DNA of 64,000 bases from Planktothrix paucivesiculata PCC 9631 (lineage in GTDB: Bacteria; Cyanobacteriota; Cyanobacteriia; Cyanobacteriales; Microcoleaceae), in NCBI RefSeq assembly GCF_900009265.2, contig NZ_LR734982.1, positions 310,077 to 374,076 on the forward strand, written 5' to 3'. The number at the start of each line of letters is the position of its first letter. The stretch's first letter is position 1. Shown here in pieces: positions 1-8,376 of the stretch. Under the pieces are notes generated by a model. The model did no database searches, was not told where the DNA came from, and worked only from the letters and a program-made list of their open reading frames with translations. Position numbers and translations under genes: made by a program.

Positions 1-480
1 GAAAACTCGGTTGACACCGAATTCGCTTTTGCTCTGGGAAGACCCTACCCAGACCAATTTTAGGTCTAGTAGGGAGAACAGTCATAGGGTGAAAACTAGA
101 ACTTGGGATCGTTTTGCGGATAATCGTTTGTAATCGGATAGCTACTGCTAGGTTAAAAGTGAATGACCTTAACCATCTTAAATTATAGAGTTGGGCAAAT
201 TTTCGACCGTATAGTTGAGTAAACTTTTAGCAAAAGATCCGATTAGACAATAGACCCAAATTAAAATTTATTGATCTAGGATTAAACCTCAAAATCAATG
301 TGATTAATTATATTAACTGCGCGCTAGGGAACAGGGAACAGGAAACAGGGAACAGGGAACAGTAAGCAGTGAAAGGGTTTCAGAACTCAAAAGTGTCCTA
401 ACTGTAATGCGTAGCGCTATATCAACTGCGATCGCCATATTTCTATTATGGACAGCGATATAGACCGTGCTATGGTGGTA
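1..480. other. Intergenic region at left edge with a strong hairpin
   Basis: No convincing gene is visible. Positions 43-74 form a strong hairpin: CCCTAC/GTAGGG plus AGACC/GGTCT around an A/T-rich loop. It has no clear T-run. It could be the 3' end of a transcript that enters from the left, or a repeat. Two frames are open from base 1, ending at about base 63 and base 132, so the tail of an upstream gene may lie here, but I cannot say which frame is real. The rest is A/T-rich, and a HIP1 octamer sits near 428-435. Confidence 0.4.
321..420 (+). repeat. Dispersed repeat of about 100 bp, inverted copy at 49335-49431
   Basis: The segment starts with GCGCTAGGGAACAGGGAACA and ends near TAATGCGTAGCGCTAT. 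Its reverse complement is found, with some differences, at 49335-49431. That copy starts beside a GCACTACGCATTA block, carries TTAGGACACT and CTGAAACC in the same order, and ends in a TGTTCCC heptamer run next to CTAGCGCTAT. Both copies are intergenic. The ends (AGCGCTA) are themselves palindromic. It is an unnamed dispersed element built around a heptamer tandem core. Confidence 0.75.
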
Positions 481-620
481 TACTTAGTGTCAATAATCAC
501 CACACCGCCAACCCAACCCCCGAGAATCAGCCCTAGTATTCCCTATTCCCTTGTTAGTGAGCGAAGTCGAAGTATTACCTGTTCCCTGCGAGGCACTGAG
601 CCTGCTTTGCACTGAGCTTG

Positions 621-660
621 TCGAAGTGTCGAAGTGTCGAAGTGTCGAAGTGTCGAAGTG
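621..660 (+). repeat. Tandem octamer TCGAAGTG, five copies
   Basis: Five perfect head-to-tail copies of TCGAAGTG. The flanks carry related fragments (TAGTGAGCGAAGTCGAAG, CACTGAGC) that recur near 9520-9540. The block lies downstream of the pentapeptide-repeat gene, in intergenic DNA. Confidence 0.9.
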
Positions 661-703
661 TTCCCTTAACATTAAAAATAATTTAAAATGCAGTTTCAAA
701 CCT

Positions 704-1258
704 TTAAGAATTTATATCTTGATTGTCTTGAGATTCCGATAAAATAGCCAACTTAGTATCGCTTTTAATCAGGGTAGTTTCGCTTAAATCAGTTCCCACT
801 AAATTCGCTTGATTCAAATTAACAGCAAATAAAATTACGCCTTTTAAATTAGCACCTTTTAAATTAGCACCATCGAGATCCGTATAAATCAACTTAGCTC
901 CCCTTAAATCCGCCCCCCTTAAATCCGCCCCTTTTAGATTAGTTTTAAATAACTTAGCACAGGTTAAATCCGCCTTTCTTAAATCCGCATAAATTAGTTT
1001 AGTACCTGATAAATCAGCCCCACTTAAATTCGTTTGAATTAAGTTAGCAAATAAATGAGCATTACTTAAATCCGCCCCACTTAAATTCGCGGATTTGAGA
1101 TTAGCTTGCCACAGTAAAATCCCTTTTAATGCAGCCCCCCTTAAATCAGCCCCTTGCAAATTCACACCAATAAAACCCCGTTTTCCAGCCGCATAACGGT
1201 CTAATAATTCCCGGGGACTCATTAATATAGAATTGGCACTGGTTTCAGGTGGCTTCAT
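704..1258 (-). CDS. Pentapeptide repeat protein
   Basis: A 184-residue protein. Residues of about 35-165 are an unbroken run of A(D/N)LXX pentapeptides (for example ADLRGA, ANLSGA, ADLSNA), the pattern that folds into a right-handed quadrilateral beta-helix. The N-terminus holds a short segment (SPRELLDRYAAGKRGFIGVNL) that precedes the repeats in many cyanobacterial members. There is no signal peptide or membrane segment, so a cytoplasmic location is expected. The family is abundant in cyanobacteria and mostly of unknown function. The gene stands alone, upstream of crtO on the same strand with about 110 bp between them. The ATG at 1258 is the only good start. Confidence 0.85.
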   Translation of the reverse strand: MKPPETSANSILMSPRELLDRYAAGKRGFIGVNLQGADLRGAALKGILLWQANLKSANLSGADLSNAHLFANLIQTNLSGADLSGTKLIYADLRKADLTCAKLFKTNLKGADLRGADLRGAKLIYTDLDGANLKGANLKGVILFAVNLNQANLVGTDLSETTLIKSDTKLAILSESQDNQDINS

Positions 1259-1371
1259 GACATTTGGGGTGATAAGTTGGTAACTGTACTTCCGTTATAG
1301 CAGGGAATTGGGACAATCAAAAAGATTAATCTAGCCATCTTGTTGATCTCCTCAATCCTTCAAATACGGCT

Positions 1372-3057
1372 TTACCTGAATCGATTCCAGACAGACTTGA
1401 AAGTGTTTTGAGTCTGCTTTAAAACTTGATTCAGTGGTTTTTGAGCCTGAAGAAATACCCGAGCGCAATTGCGACCCGGCATCCCGGAAATTGAACCCCC
1501 TGGATGAGTTCCTGCACCCGTTAAAAATAAACCTTGAATGGGGGTTGCATAATTAGCCAATTCGGGCAGGGGACGGAAAAAAATCATTTGATCTAAGGTC
1601 ATATCAATATGATAGCAATTACCTTTATAAGATCCTAAACGTTCTCCCAATTCCGCCGGACTTTCCACCCGTCGGGCTAAAACTGAATGCTTAATATTTG
1701 GAGCGTATTCAGCAATTTTATCCAGCACCCGATCCGCTACTTTATATTTTAACTCATCCGTCCATCCGGTTCCATTTAACCCTGTTCCTTCGGCTCCTGC
1801 TATTTGATACGGAGCAAAAAATTCAATCCATAAGGTGTGTTTTCCTTCAGGAGCCATGGAGGGATCTAAAACCGTGGGCACAACTAAATAAACCGACGGA
1901 TCTTGATCGGGAATTTCGCCCACAGTACATAAATTATGGGCTTTTTCCACATGATTCACCGAATCTGCAATTAAAACTGAGCCTATTAAATAGCTATCTT
2001 GATGATTATAACCCTCAAATCGTGGGGGTTCGGATAAAGCACAATCAATTTTAAGAATAGTTTCATTATTATTGATAATTTTCCGTTCTAATCTTTCTCG
2101 CAAATTCGGATCAGCAGCATCAATATCCGTCGGGTCAACACATTGTAAAAATAAACGTCGAGCATCAATATTAGAAATCACACCCCGTTTAGCCCGATAT
2201 TCTTGATGGTCTGACACCCTAACCCCAACGGCACGACCATCATCAATTAATATTTTTTCTACCGGAGTTTCTGTTAAAATCACTCCTCCTAAATGTTTAA
2301 CTAAATTGACCAACGCTTGAGTTAAGGCTCCTGTGCCACCGCGAGGGCGAGACATCCCCGGGTCATGGCGCATGGCTAACATACTCGCCCCCACAGAAAT
2401 GCCTTTTTGAGACGGAGGGGCACCAATTTCTGAGGCTAATCTCGCCAGAGGTGCTTTAACAATTTCCGTATCAAACCATTCATTAATTAAATCCTCGGGA
2501 CTAATTAACATAGTTCTGACAAAATCCAAGATTTTATCCGTTCCTCCTAATACGGCTAATAAATCCAGAAAAGAATCTCGATCAAAGTTTTTAGCAATCT
2601 CAATAATTGCAGTCGGAGGAGCATTAAATAAAGGACTAACTGCACTCATTATTCGTTGCCAATATTCCACAAATTCCTGATACTTTTGAGCATCTCTTTC
2701 ACTATATCGGGCAATTTCCGCACAGGTTTTTTCTACGGAGCGATGGGCCAAAAAATACCGTCCATCGGGGTGAGGACAAAACACCACCGGGTCACAATAT
2801 AAATACTCTAAGCCATATTTAGTTAATTCTAATTCCCGCACCACCGGGCCAAGATGGATAAATTCATGATCAATGGCACAGAGGTTAAACTTAAATCCTG
2901 GAGCGTCTTCTGCCATGACTTCTTCCGTTGTGGCGGCACCCCCAGGAACGGAACGTTTTTCTAATAGTAAAACACTATATCCGGCTTTGAGAAGATAGGC
3001 CGCACAAACTAACCCGTTATGGCCTGCACCAATGATAATCACATCATAAGTAGACAT
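1372..3057 (-). CDS. crtO: Beta-carotene ketolase CrtO
   Basis: An FAD-dependent carotenoid ketolase that converts beta-carotene to echinenone in the membrane. The N-terminus has the dinucleotide-binding fold IIGAGHNGLVCAAYLL followed by EKR, and the C-terminus has the carotenoid-oxidoreductase FAD motif LTGAGTHPGGSISGMPGRN. Residue by residue it closely follows my recollection of the Synechocystis CrtO protein (segments such as CAIDHEF, SPEDLINEWFD, GTGWTDELK). This separates it from CrtI/CrtP desaturases and from the CrtISO isomerase. I start at the ATG at 3057 (MSTYDV); an in-frame ATG at 3078 would add seven residues (MINNWFF) not expected in the family. The length of 561 residues is normal. 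It is monocistronic. Confidence 0.9.
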   Translation of the reverse strand: MSTYDVIIIGAGHNGLVCAAYLLKAGYSVLLLEKRSVPGGAATTEEVMAEDAPGFKFNLCAIDHEFIHLGPVVRELELTKYGLEYLYCDPVVFCPHPDGRYFLAHRSVEKTCAEIARYSERDAQKYQEFVEYWQRIMSAVSPLFNAPPTAIIEIAKNFDRDSFLDLLAVLGGTDKILDFVRTMLISPEDLINEWFDTEIVKAPLARLASEIGAPPSQKGISVGASMLAMRHDPGMSRPRGGTGALTQALVNLVKHLGGVILTETPVEKILIDDGRAVGVRVSDHQEYRAKRGVISNIDARRLFLQCVDPTDIDAADPNLRERLERKIINNNETILKIDCALSEPPRFEGYNHQDSYLIGSVLIADSVNHVEKAHNLCTVGEIPDQDPSVYLVVPTVLDPSMAPEGKHTLWIEFFAPYQIAGAEGTGLNGTGWTDELKYKVADRVLDKIAEYAPNIKHSVLARRVESPAELGERLGSYKGNCYHIDMTLDQMIFFRPLPELANYATPIQGLFLTGAGTHPGGSISGMPGRNCARVFLQAQKPLNQVLKQTQNTFKSVWNRFR

Positions 3058-3530
3058 AAAAAACCAATTGTTGATCACTTTGTTGAGTGTATCAACAGAT
3101 TGGAACTTTCTATATGATTCCCTATTCCTTGCTAGATCAAAAAAAAGTGTAGGGGCGAATCAGATATCACAAAAACGGGCACCCCGACCTTGTATGATTT
3201 CCACCCCTACTTACGAACCCGCTACCACATCTTCAAAGAGCGATGCTACCCGATTGAGTCTATATTCGGCTCCCCTGAATTACTTAAGAGGATTTATATA
3301 ATCTCGGAGCTACAGGACACATCTCTCTGCTACTGTGCGCCTATTATGGCAATATTACTAGGGTTTGAAAATCTATAAAGTTAACAAGTTTGATCAGTAA
3401 AATTGCTGGCTTTGAGGCTTTCAGGGTTAATACACACATTTTCTGTGTTTTGTCAAGACACAAAAGTAAGCATTTTCTGTATTTATGGCAATAAAAATCA
3501 AAAAATTCATTCCCTGTTGCCTATTCCCCT
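3058..3530. other. Intergenic region, no gene seen
   Basis: About 470 bp between the divergent-facing 5' end of crtO and the 3' end of the DnaJ-like gene. Short open frames here show no protein-like composition. A segment near 3149-3190 (AGGGGCGAATC...CGGGCACCCCG) resembles decayed copies of the GGGCGGG repeat seen at 30587. Nothing else is supported. Confidence 0.5.
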
Positions 3531-4550
3531 TCAGAGCTTAATGTCTTTTAAACTATTGCGGGGATTAAACGTGCGACTGGCACGAATTTTTTCATAATAT
3601 TCCCGTTCACTGGGACTGATTTCTTTGGGTGGCACCACAATGATTTTCACTAATTGATCCGTGCGACCGCCCCCTTTGGGTTTTGGCCATCCTTTGCCCC
3701 GTAATCGTAGCGACTGTCCTGAACGAATTCCAGCCGGGATATTCATTGTTACCATCCCATCGGGCGTCGGAATTTCAATTGATGTGCCTAAAACCATTTC
3801 ATCGGGAGTAACCGGGACTTCACAAACTAGATTATCCCCGTCAAATTGAAAAAAGCTATGAGGTTGAATTTCGACTTTCAGGTATAAATCCCCCCGTTGT
3901 TGACTGTAGGGGTCGAGTTGACCTTGGCCTCGAACCCGAATCCGACTACCTGGCTTGACCCCGGCTGGAATCGTCACCTCCCCGGTGGAATAGCGTTTCT
4001 GCACCCCATGAAAGGCTTCAGTCAAAGTTAGAGTAATAATTGCTTCCGTATCGGCGACCGACGGAGGGTTACGAGGGTTAAATCCCGAGGCAAAATCATT
4101 ACCGTAGGGACTCCCGCCAAATCCCGAAGGGTTTCCCGTTTGAGTTCGATAGGAATAACTACGACTGCTACTACTTCCGGGTCTAGCCCCTGTACCTGTG
4201 GCGGCACGACCTAAAAGACTATTAATAAAATCATCAAAACTGTTAAATTGACTAAAATCAAATCCGCTAACGTCTTGACCCCCACCCGCACCACCGGGCC
4301 AACCCGTGGCCCCAGCTTGATTCCAATATTGACCAAATTGATCATATTTGCGGCGTTTATCGGCGTCGGATAACACCTCATAGGCTTCGTTGACGTCTTT
4401 AAAACTCGCCTCAGCCTGTTTATTCCCCGGATTCATGTCCGGGTGATATTTGCGGGCTAGTTTCCGATAGGCTTTTTTAATATCATCCGCCGTCGCGGTT
4501 TTATTTAGTCCTAAAGTCGTGTAGTAGTCTTTATAGTCAGTCGCAGACAT
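3531..4550 (-). CDS. DnaJ/CbpA-type co-chaperone (no zinc finger)
   Basis: An Hsp70 co-chaperone of 339 residues. Residues 5-70 form the J domain with the HPD tripeptide in YHPDMNP, which stimulates DnaK ATPase. Residues of about 75-165 are a Gly/Phe/Ser-rich linker. Residues 165-325 are the two beta-sandwich substrate-binding domains ([19 protein letters not shown]..., [15 protein letters not shown]). The four CXXCXGXG zinc-finger repeats of DnaJ are absent, which makes it a type II (CbpA-like) protein. The ATG at 4550 is preceded by GGGGAAG at a good distance. It is not next to dnaK or grpE. Confidence 0.88.
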   Translation of the reverse strand: MSATDYKDYYTTLGLNKTATADDIKKAYRKLARKYHPDMNPGNKQAEASFKDVNEAYEVLSDADKRRKYDQFGQYWNQAGATGWPGGAGGGQDVSGFDFSQFNSFDDFINSLLGRAATGTGARPGSSSSRSYSYRTQTGNPSGFGGSPYGNDFASGFNPRNPPSVADTEAIITLTLTEAFHGVQKRYSTGEVTIPAGVKPGSRIRVRGQGQLDPYSQQRGDLYLKVEIQPHSFFQFDGDNLVCEVPVTPDEMVLGTSIEIPTPDGMVTMNIPAGIRSGQSLRLRGKGWPKPKGGGRTDQLVKIIVVPPKEISPSEREYYEKIRASRTFNPRNSLKDIKL

Positions 4551-4609
4551 TCTTCCCCTCTCCTCAATACAGTGATCCCTAGGCTACTCGTTTTTGGATA
4601 GTATGCTCC

Positions 4610-5945
4610 GTGAACTACCTACACTGCCCTAATAGGGTCGGTGTAGGCTTCCGAATTCACAGACCGATGCCCCTTACTTTTACAAGCAGGTGGACTTACA
4701 CAGCCTCCATCGGCAAAGACGGGGTTCCCTCCGCCTTCAGTTAATATCCTGATTCCCTCATTCCTGATGTTAAGTGCAGCGTTAATATCACGGTCATGAT
4801 GAGTATTGCAATTGGGGCAATCCCATTCTCTGATATCCAGAGATAACTCATCTACAAGATAACCACAGCAAGAACAAGTTTTGGAACTGGGGAAGAAGCG
4901 ACCAATTTCTATCAATTTACCGCTTCTTTGTTGAAGTTTATAATTCACAAAATTAACAAACATTCCCCAGCCCACATCAGATATTGCTTTTGATAGCTTC
5001 CGGTTCTTAACCATTCCCTTGACGTTGAGATTTTCAACGACAATAACTTGACTTTCGTTCCCCAATTTTCTTGATAATTTATGCAAGAAATCTTGGCGGG
5101 AATTAGCTATTTTCTCATGAACCTTAGCGATAATTTTTCTGAATTTCTCTCTCGATTTACTGCCTTTAGTTTTTCGGGAGAGTTTTTTCTGTTTTCGAGC
5201 TAGATTTTTCTGATGACGTTTTAAATGTTTGGGATTAGCGTATTTGGTTACATTTTCTCCATCGTGAACAATCGCAAAATCCTTTAATCCTAGATCAATC
5301 CCAATAATTTTATCCCCTAATTCCTTTAACTCAGTTGCTTCTACTTCACACAAAATAGAAGCAAAATATTTGTTAGTCGGAGTTTTAGAAATTGTTACTG
5401 TTTTAATTGTTCCTGTGATTTCCCGGTGAAATATTGCTGGGATTTCACCAATCTTAGGAACCTTTAGAGTTTGATTAACAACGGTAACACTCTGGGGATA
5501 TTGAATAGATTGTTTATGATGCTTGGATTTGAATCGGGGAAATTTAGCTCGTCCCTCAAAAAAGTTCTGATAGGCTTTATTTAGATTGATAGCTACACAT
5601 TGTAAAACCGATGAGTAGCAATCCTCTTGTAGCCAAGGATAGTCTTTCTTGAGTTGAGGGAGCATTCCCTTATAAACCGCTAGTTTTAGGCTTTTCCGGG
5701 TTTCTTTATAGTGCTCAATACAAGCCTTAAGGGCAAAGTTCCAATACCACCTTGCACAGCCATAAGACTTAGCTAGAGCTAATTCCTGTTCGGGTGTTGG
5801 GTACAGTCTAACCTTGATTGCCTTGAGCACTTTTAATCACCTCCTTTTTAATTATATTAACACTTAAATAATCCTAGTCTCTGACCGCAATTCATCCCAC
5901 GCTGCCGAACCCGTGTCAGACGTGGGGCTTCGGCGCGAAGATGCT
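4610..5945 (-). mobile_element. IS605/IS1341-type element carrying tnpB only
   Basis: A solo-tnpB element. At the left (5') end, on the minus strand, two hairpins lie upstream of the gene: 5928-5940 (CTTCG/CGAAG) and 5896-5926 (CCCACG/CGTGGG, an imperfect stem). At the right end, a strong hairpin at 4618-4647 (CCTACAC/GTGTAGG with inner CCCTA/TAGGG) overlaps the tnpB stop codon, followed by TAGTTCACGGAG. Subterminal hairpins of this kind are recognised by the single-strand transposase TnpA, and the right-end RNA is where an omega guide RNA is expected. No tnpA is present. Exact ends need an empty-site comparison. Confidence 0.8.
4619..5830 (-). CDS. tnpB: TnpB, RNA-guided transposon endonuclease
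   Basis: A 403-residue OrfB/TnpB protein. An N-terminal helix-turn-helix-like OrfB region (MLKAIKVRLYPTPEQE) is followed by the split RuvC nuclease: D179 in IGIDLGLKDFA, E266 in VVENLNVKGM, and the DRDINAALNIR motif at 346-356. A zinc ribbon is inserted there (C319/C322 and C338/C341). All catalytic residues are present, so the nuclease looks intact. The start is GTG at 5830, seven bases after a perfect AAGGAGGTGA ribosome-binding site. Family members cut DNA next to a transposon-associated motif using the omega RNA from the element's 3' end. The basic stretch at 203-240 probably binds that RNA. Confidence 0.92.
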   Translation of the reverse strand: MLKAIKVRLYPTPEQELALAKSYGCARWYWNFALKACIEHYKETRKSLKLAVYKGMLPQLKKDYPWLQEDCYSSVLQCVAINLNKAYQNFFEGRAKFPRFKSKHHKQSIQYPQSVTVVNQTLKVPKIGEIPAIFHREITGTIKTVTISKTPTNKYFASILCEVEATELKELGDKIIGIDLGLKDFAIVHDGENVTKYANPKHLKRHQKNLARKQKKLSRKTKGSKSREKFRKIIAKVHEKIANSRQDFLHKLSRKLGNESQVIVVENLNVKGMVKNRKLSKAISDVGWGMFVNFVNYKLQQRSGKLIEIGRFFPSSKTCSCCGYLVDELSLDIREWDCPNCNTHHDRDINAALNIRNEGIRILTEGGGNPVFADGGCVSPPACKSKGHRSVNSEAYTDPIRAV

Positions 5946-6034
5946 AACTTATAGGGTATCAAAGTTATTAACAGGATTTGGTTCGGTTGTTGCTGATTTT
6001 GCGATCGCAATGTCCGAACAAGGGAGGCAGGGGG

Positions 6035-6081
6035 AGTAGGGGGAGGAGAAATATTTTAAGCTGAAACCCTAATTACTGTTT
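6035..6081 (+). repeat. 47-bp repeat, second copy at 7399-7445
   Basis: AGTAGGGGGAGGAGAAATAT and the following 27 bases, ending CTAATTACTGTTT, occur identically at 7399-7445. The two copies flank the tRNA-ferredoxin-nuclease segment in direct orientation, 1364 bp apart. The G/A-rich half resembles other intergenic purine-rich runs in this window (compare 22141-22187). Confidence 0.9.
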
Positions 6082-6266
6082 GCGGAATTTGTTTTCTAGG
6101 ATTTGAGCCAGGAGGGAATATTAGATTATTCGCGCGAGCTAGAACGTTCGCACTGGGCTTGCATAGCAATAGATACAGCGATTAGGACAAATTAAAGACT
6201 GAGCCAGCCAAATTAGGGCAAAGTCTTGCCCTCATTACCTATTACCTATTACCTTCTAAATAAAAA

Positions 6267-6353
6267 CGGAGAGGGAGGGATTCGAACCCTCGTTAAAGTC
6301 ACCCCTAAACGACATTTCCAGTGTCGCGCCTTCAACCGCTCGGCCACCTCTCC
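6267..6353 (-). tRNA. tRNA-Ser (anticodon GGA)
   Basis: Read on the minus strand. The acceptor stem is GGAGAGG/CCTCTCC with discriminator G. The D-arm starts GCCGAGCGGTTGAAGGC. The anticodon stem is CGACA/TGTCG around the loop CTGGAAA, so the anticodon is GGA (reads UCC/UCU). A long class II variable arm follows, then the T-arm GAGGG-TTCGAAT-CCCTC. The 87-nt length and the variable arm are typical of serine tRNA. CCA is not encoded. It is divergent from the ferredoxin gene. Confidence 0.96.
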
Positions 6354-6438
6354 AGGTGGAATATTTCATTTTTACCCACGAAAATATATACTATCATAAA
6401 TTTCGGAAAGTCAACACGATCTCAGAAAAAATTTTTTT

Positions 6439-6807
6439 ATGGCCAGTTCCCATCGGGTAGAAATTCATTATCGTCAGACAGGTGAGCGTTTTTATGTCAA
6501 CGTTCCCGAAGATCGGTATATTCTCCAAAGTGCCGAAAATCAGGGGGTAGAGTTGCCCTTTTCCTGTCGCAATGGCGCCTGTACCAGTTGTGCGGTGCGG
6601 GTGGTTTCTGGGGAGTTGCACCAATCGGAAGCCATGGGACTCTCCCCGGACTTACAACAACAGGGATATGCGTTGCTATGTGTGAGTTATCCCCGCTCCG
6701 ATTTAGTTGTGGAAACCCAAGACGAGGATGAAGTGTATGAACTTCAGTTCGGACGCTATTTTGGTAAAGGTAAAGTTAAAACCGGATTACCCCTGGACGA
6801 AGATTAA
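6439..6807 (+). CDS. Plant-type [2Fe-2S] ferredoxin with C-terminal extension
   Basis: A 122-residue electron carrier. The cluster ligands are C43, C48, C51 and C81 in the plant-type spacing (CRNGACTSC, then LLC). Unlike the main photosynthetic PetF of about 97 residues, it has an acidic C-terminal extension (QDEDEVYELQFGRYF...GLPLDED), the feature that marks FdC-type ferredoxins of cyanobacteria and plastids. The extension sits where the reductase partner would dock, so it probably serves a special partner rather than general FNR. The ATG at 6439 lies after an A/T-rich leader. The downstream nuclease-like gene overlaps its 3' end in another frame. Confidence 0.88.
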   Translation: MASSHRVEIHYRQTGERFYVNVPEDRYILQSAENQGVELPFSCRNGACTSCAVRVVSGELHQSEAMGLSPDLQQQGYALLCVSYPRSDLVVETQDEDEVYELQFGRYFGKGKVKTGLPLDED

Positions 6808-7369
6808 TCCACTGGATTTTCGGTTCCGAGGAAAATGGTATGGCGCGATAGTATGGGGTTTGTTGCTTCTGCTGACCAGTTGTGCTCAACCTGACCTTCC
6901 GAAAGGCATTTTTACCAAAGTTGAACGGGTCATTAGTGGTCAAACCCTGGAAATTCTCGATAAAACGGGTAAAATTCCGGTATTGCAACAGGTTCGACTC
7001 GCTGGAATTATTGCCCCTGACCTAAAACAAGATCCTTGGGGAATCAGAGCTAAACAACATTTAAAACAACTTTCTGAGGGTAAAAAAATCCTATTAGAAG
7101 CAGATTTAACTGCAAAAGATCGCTATGGTCGCATCTCAGGTTATATCTGGCTGGACGGAATTTTAATTAATGAACATTTGCTTAAAGAGGGATATGTTTT
7201 AGCGGAAACGACCCCTATTTATAACTCCGGTAGTTCTAATTTCCAGACTCAATATAGTCAACGGTTTAACTATGCTCAAGAATATGCCCGACTCATGGGA
7301 AATGGCATTTGGAACCCCGAGAAACCCATGGGTTTAACGCCAACGGAATTTCGAGATCAGCAACCTTAG
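6737..7369 (+). CDS. Thermonuclease (SNase)-family lipoprotein
   Basis: The SNase-like beta-barrel domain runs from FTKVERVISGQTLEILDK to GNGIWNP, with VRLAGIIAPD, RAKQHLKQL and DRYGRISGYIWLDG in the family order. A hydrophobic stretch ending in a lipobox (GLLLLLTSC) lies about 50 residues from this start, so export and lipid anchoring are likely. The start is uncertain. In-frame candidates are ATG at 6707 and 6737 and TTG at 6761, all inside the ferredoxin gene, and none sits just upstream of the signal segment. An unusual start such as ATT near 6800 is possible. The active-site Arg of the first canonical motif (RL.GIDAPE) reads RLAGIIAPD, so nuclease activity is unproven. Confidence 0.7.
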   Translation: MNFSSDAILVKVKLKPDYPWTKINPLDFRFRGKWYGAIVWGLLLLLTSCAQPDLPKGIFTKVERVISGQTLEILDKTGKIPVLQQVRLAGIIAPDLKQDPWGIRAKQHLKQLSEGKKILLEADLTAKDRYGRISGYIWLDGILINEHLLKEGYVLAETTPIYNSGSSNFQTQYSQRFNYAQEYARLMGNGIWNPEKPMGLTPTEFRDQQP

Positions 7370-7398
7370 AGGGGTTAGGGGGAGCAGGGGAGGAGGAG

Positions 7399-7445
7399 AG
7401 TAGGGGGAGGAGAAATATTTTAAGCTGAAACCCTAATTACTGTTT
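7399..7445 (+). repeat. Second copy of the 47-bp repeat (first at 6035)
   Basis: Identical over 47 bases to 6035-6081. It sits just downstream of the SNase-like gene and is followed at once by the CTGATTA/GACGCGCC palindrome repeat, so two repeat families abut here. Confidence 0.9.
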
Positions 7446-7454
7446 ACTGATTAG

Positions 7455-7474
7455 AGACGCGCCATGGCACGTCT
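7455..7474. repeat. Near-palindromic dispersed repeat, second copy at 9575-9594
   Basis: AGACGCGCCATGGCACGTCT, a 20-base near-perfect palindrome, occurs again at 9575-9594. In both places it is followed within about 10 bases by CACTGATGACTGAT. It is intergenic each time, just before a coding start. It is a repetitive palindrome of unknown role; a hairpin or protein-binding site is possible. Confidence 0.85.
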
Positions 7475-7504
7475 GGCCCACTGATGACTGATTACCGAAA
7501 TAAT

Positions 7505-8326
7505 ATGACTAAAAACGAATTACAGTTTTTTTTAGATGTTGCTACCCTAGCTGCTCAGGCGGGGGGCACTGTTTTAAAATACTATTTGGGAAATTTAACC
7601 GATGTTCAAGAAAAGGGACGGTCTGGGGATTTAGTCACCGAAGCGGATAAGGCATCGGAAGCGGCGATTTTAGCCGTATTGGAACGTCATGTCCCTGATC
7701 ATGGAATTTTAACCGAAGAATCGGGGGAATTGGGTGATTTGAAAAGTCCCTATCTTTGGGCTATTGACCCTTTAGATGGAACTACGAATTTTGCTCACCA
7801 ATATCCGTTTTTTTCCGCTTCTATTGGGTTATTAATTAATGGAGTACCTCAAGTGGGAGTGATTTATGATCCCTTTCATGATGAATTATTTCAAGCTGCT
7901 AAAGGGTTAGGGGCAACTTGCAATAATCGTTTAATTAATGTGTCTAAAACCGATAGTTTAGATAAAAGCTTACTGGTCACGGGCTTTGCTTATGATCGCC
8001 GGGAAACGACGGATAATAATTATGCCGAATTTGCCTATTTAACCCATTTAACCCAGGGTGTTCGTCGCAGTGGGGCGGCATCTATTGATTTGGCACACAC
8101 GGCCTGTGGACGCTTAGATGGCTATTGGGAAAGGGGGTTATCTCCCTGGGATATGGCCGCAGGAATTGTATTAGTAGAAGAAGCGGGAGGGAAAGTCACC
8201 GCCTATGATACCAGTCCATTTAAAATCGGTTCGGGTCGAATTTTAGCCACCAATGGTTATTTACATGAACGGTTAAGTCAAGCATTAATTGAAACCCCTC
8301 CCTTATCCAGTTGGAAAGATAAATAA
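7505..8326 (+). CDS. Inositol monophosphatase family protein
   Basis: A Mg-dependent, Li-sensitive type sugar/inositol phosphatase of 273 residues. Both signature motifs are present: AIDPLDGTTNFAHQYPF (metal ligands) and WERGLSPWDMAAGIVLVEEAGG. An upstream acidic motif (LTEESGELGD) supplies the third metal ligand. The N-terminus carries GDLVTEADKASEAAI, as in SuhB-type enzymes. I use the ATG at 7505: the in-frame ATG at 7484 lies within the repeat sequence CTGATGACTGATTAC, which recurs at 9600, so it is unlikely to be the true start. The substrate could be inositol-1-phosphate, histidinol phosphate or another sugar phosphate. It converges on glk. Confidence 0.85.
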   Translation: MTKNELQFFLDVATLAAQAGGTVLKYYLGNLTDVQEKGRSGDLVTEADKASEAAILAVLERHVPDHGILTEESGELGDLKSPYLWAIDPLDGTTNFAHQYPFFSASIGLLINGVPQVGVIYDPFHDELFQAAKGLGATCNNRLINVSKTDSLDKSLLVTGFAYDRRETTDNNYAEFAYLTHLTQGVRRSGAASIDLAHTACGRLDGYWERGLSPWDMAAGIVLVEEAGGKVTAYDTSPFKIGSGRILATNGYLHERLSQALIETPPLSSWKDK

Positions 8327-8335
8327 TCTGGGGTT

Positions 8336-8365
8336 AGTAGGGGTAATTCATGAATTACCTCTACT
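8336..8365. terminator. Bidirectional terminator hairpin between convergent genes
   Basis: AGTAG-G-GGTAATTC directly mirrored by ATGAATTACC-T-CTACT gives a 30-base near-perfect palindrome with one G/T pair. It lies in the 50-bp gap between two convergent genes, with T-rich sequence on the right and A/T on the left, which suits termination from both sides. Confidence 0.7.
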
Positions 8366-8376
8366 ATTTCTAAGGG

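Noticed and set aside
1-132. Two frames open from the left edge (to ~63 and ~132)
   Set aside because: Both are short and overlap each other; nothing in them identifies a family, so no CDS is called.
48-480. Possible structured RNA (RNase P, tmRNA or 6S) at the left edge
   Set aside because: The single hairpin at 43-74 does not match conserved blocks of these RNAs that I can recall.
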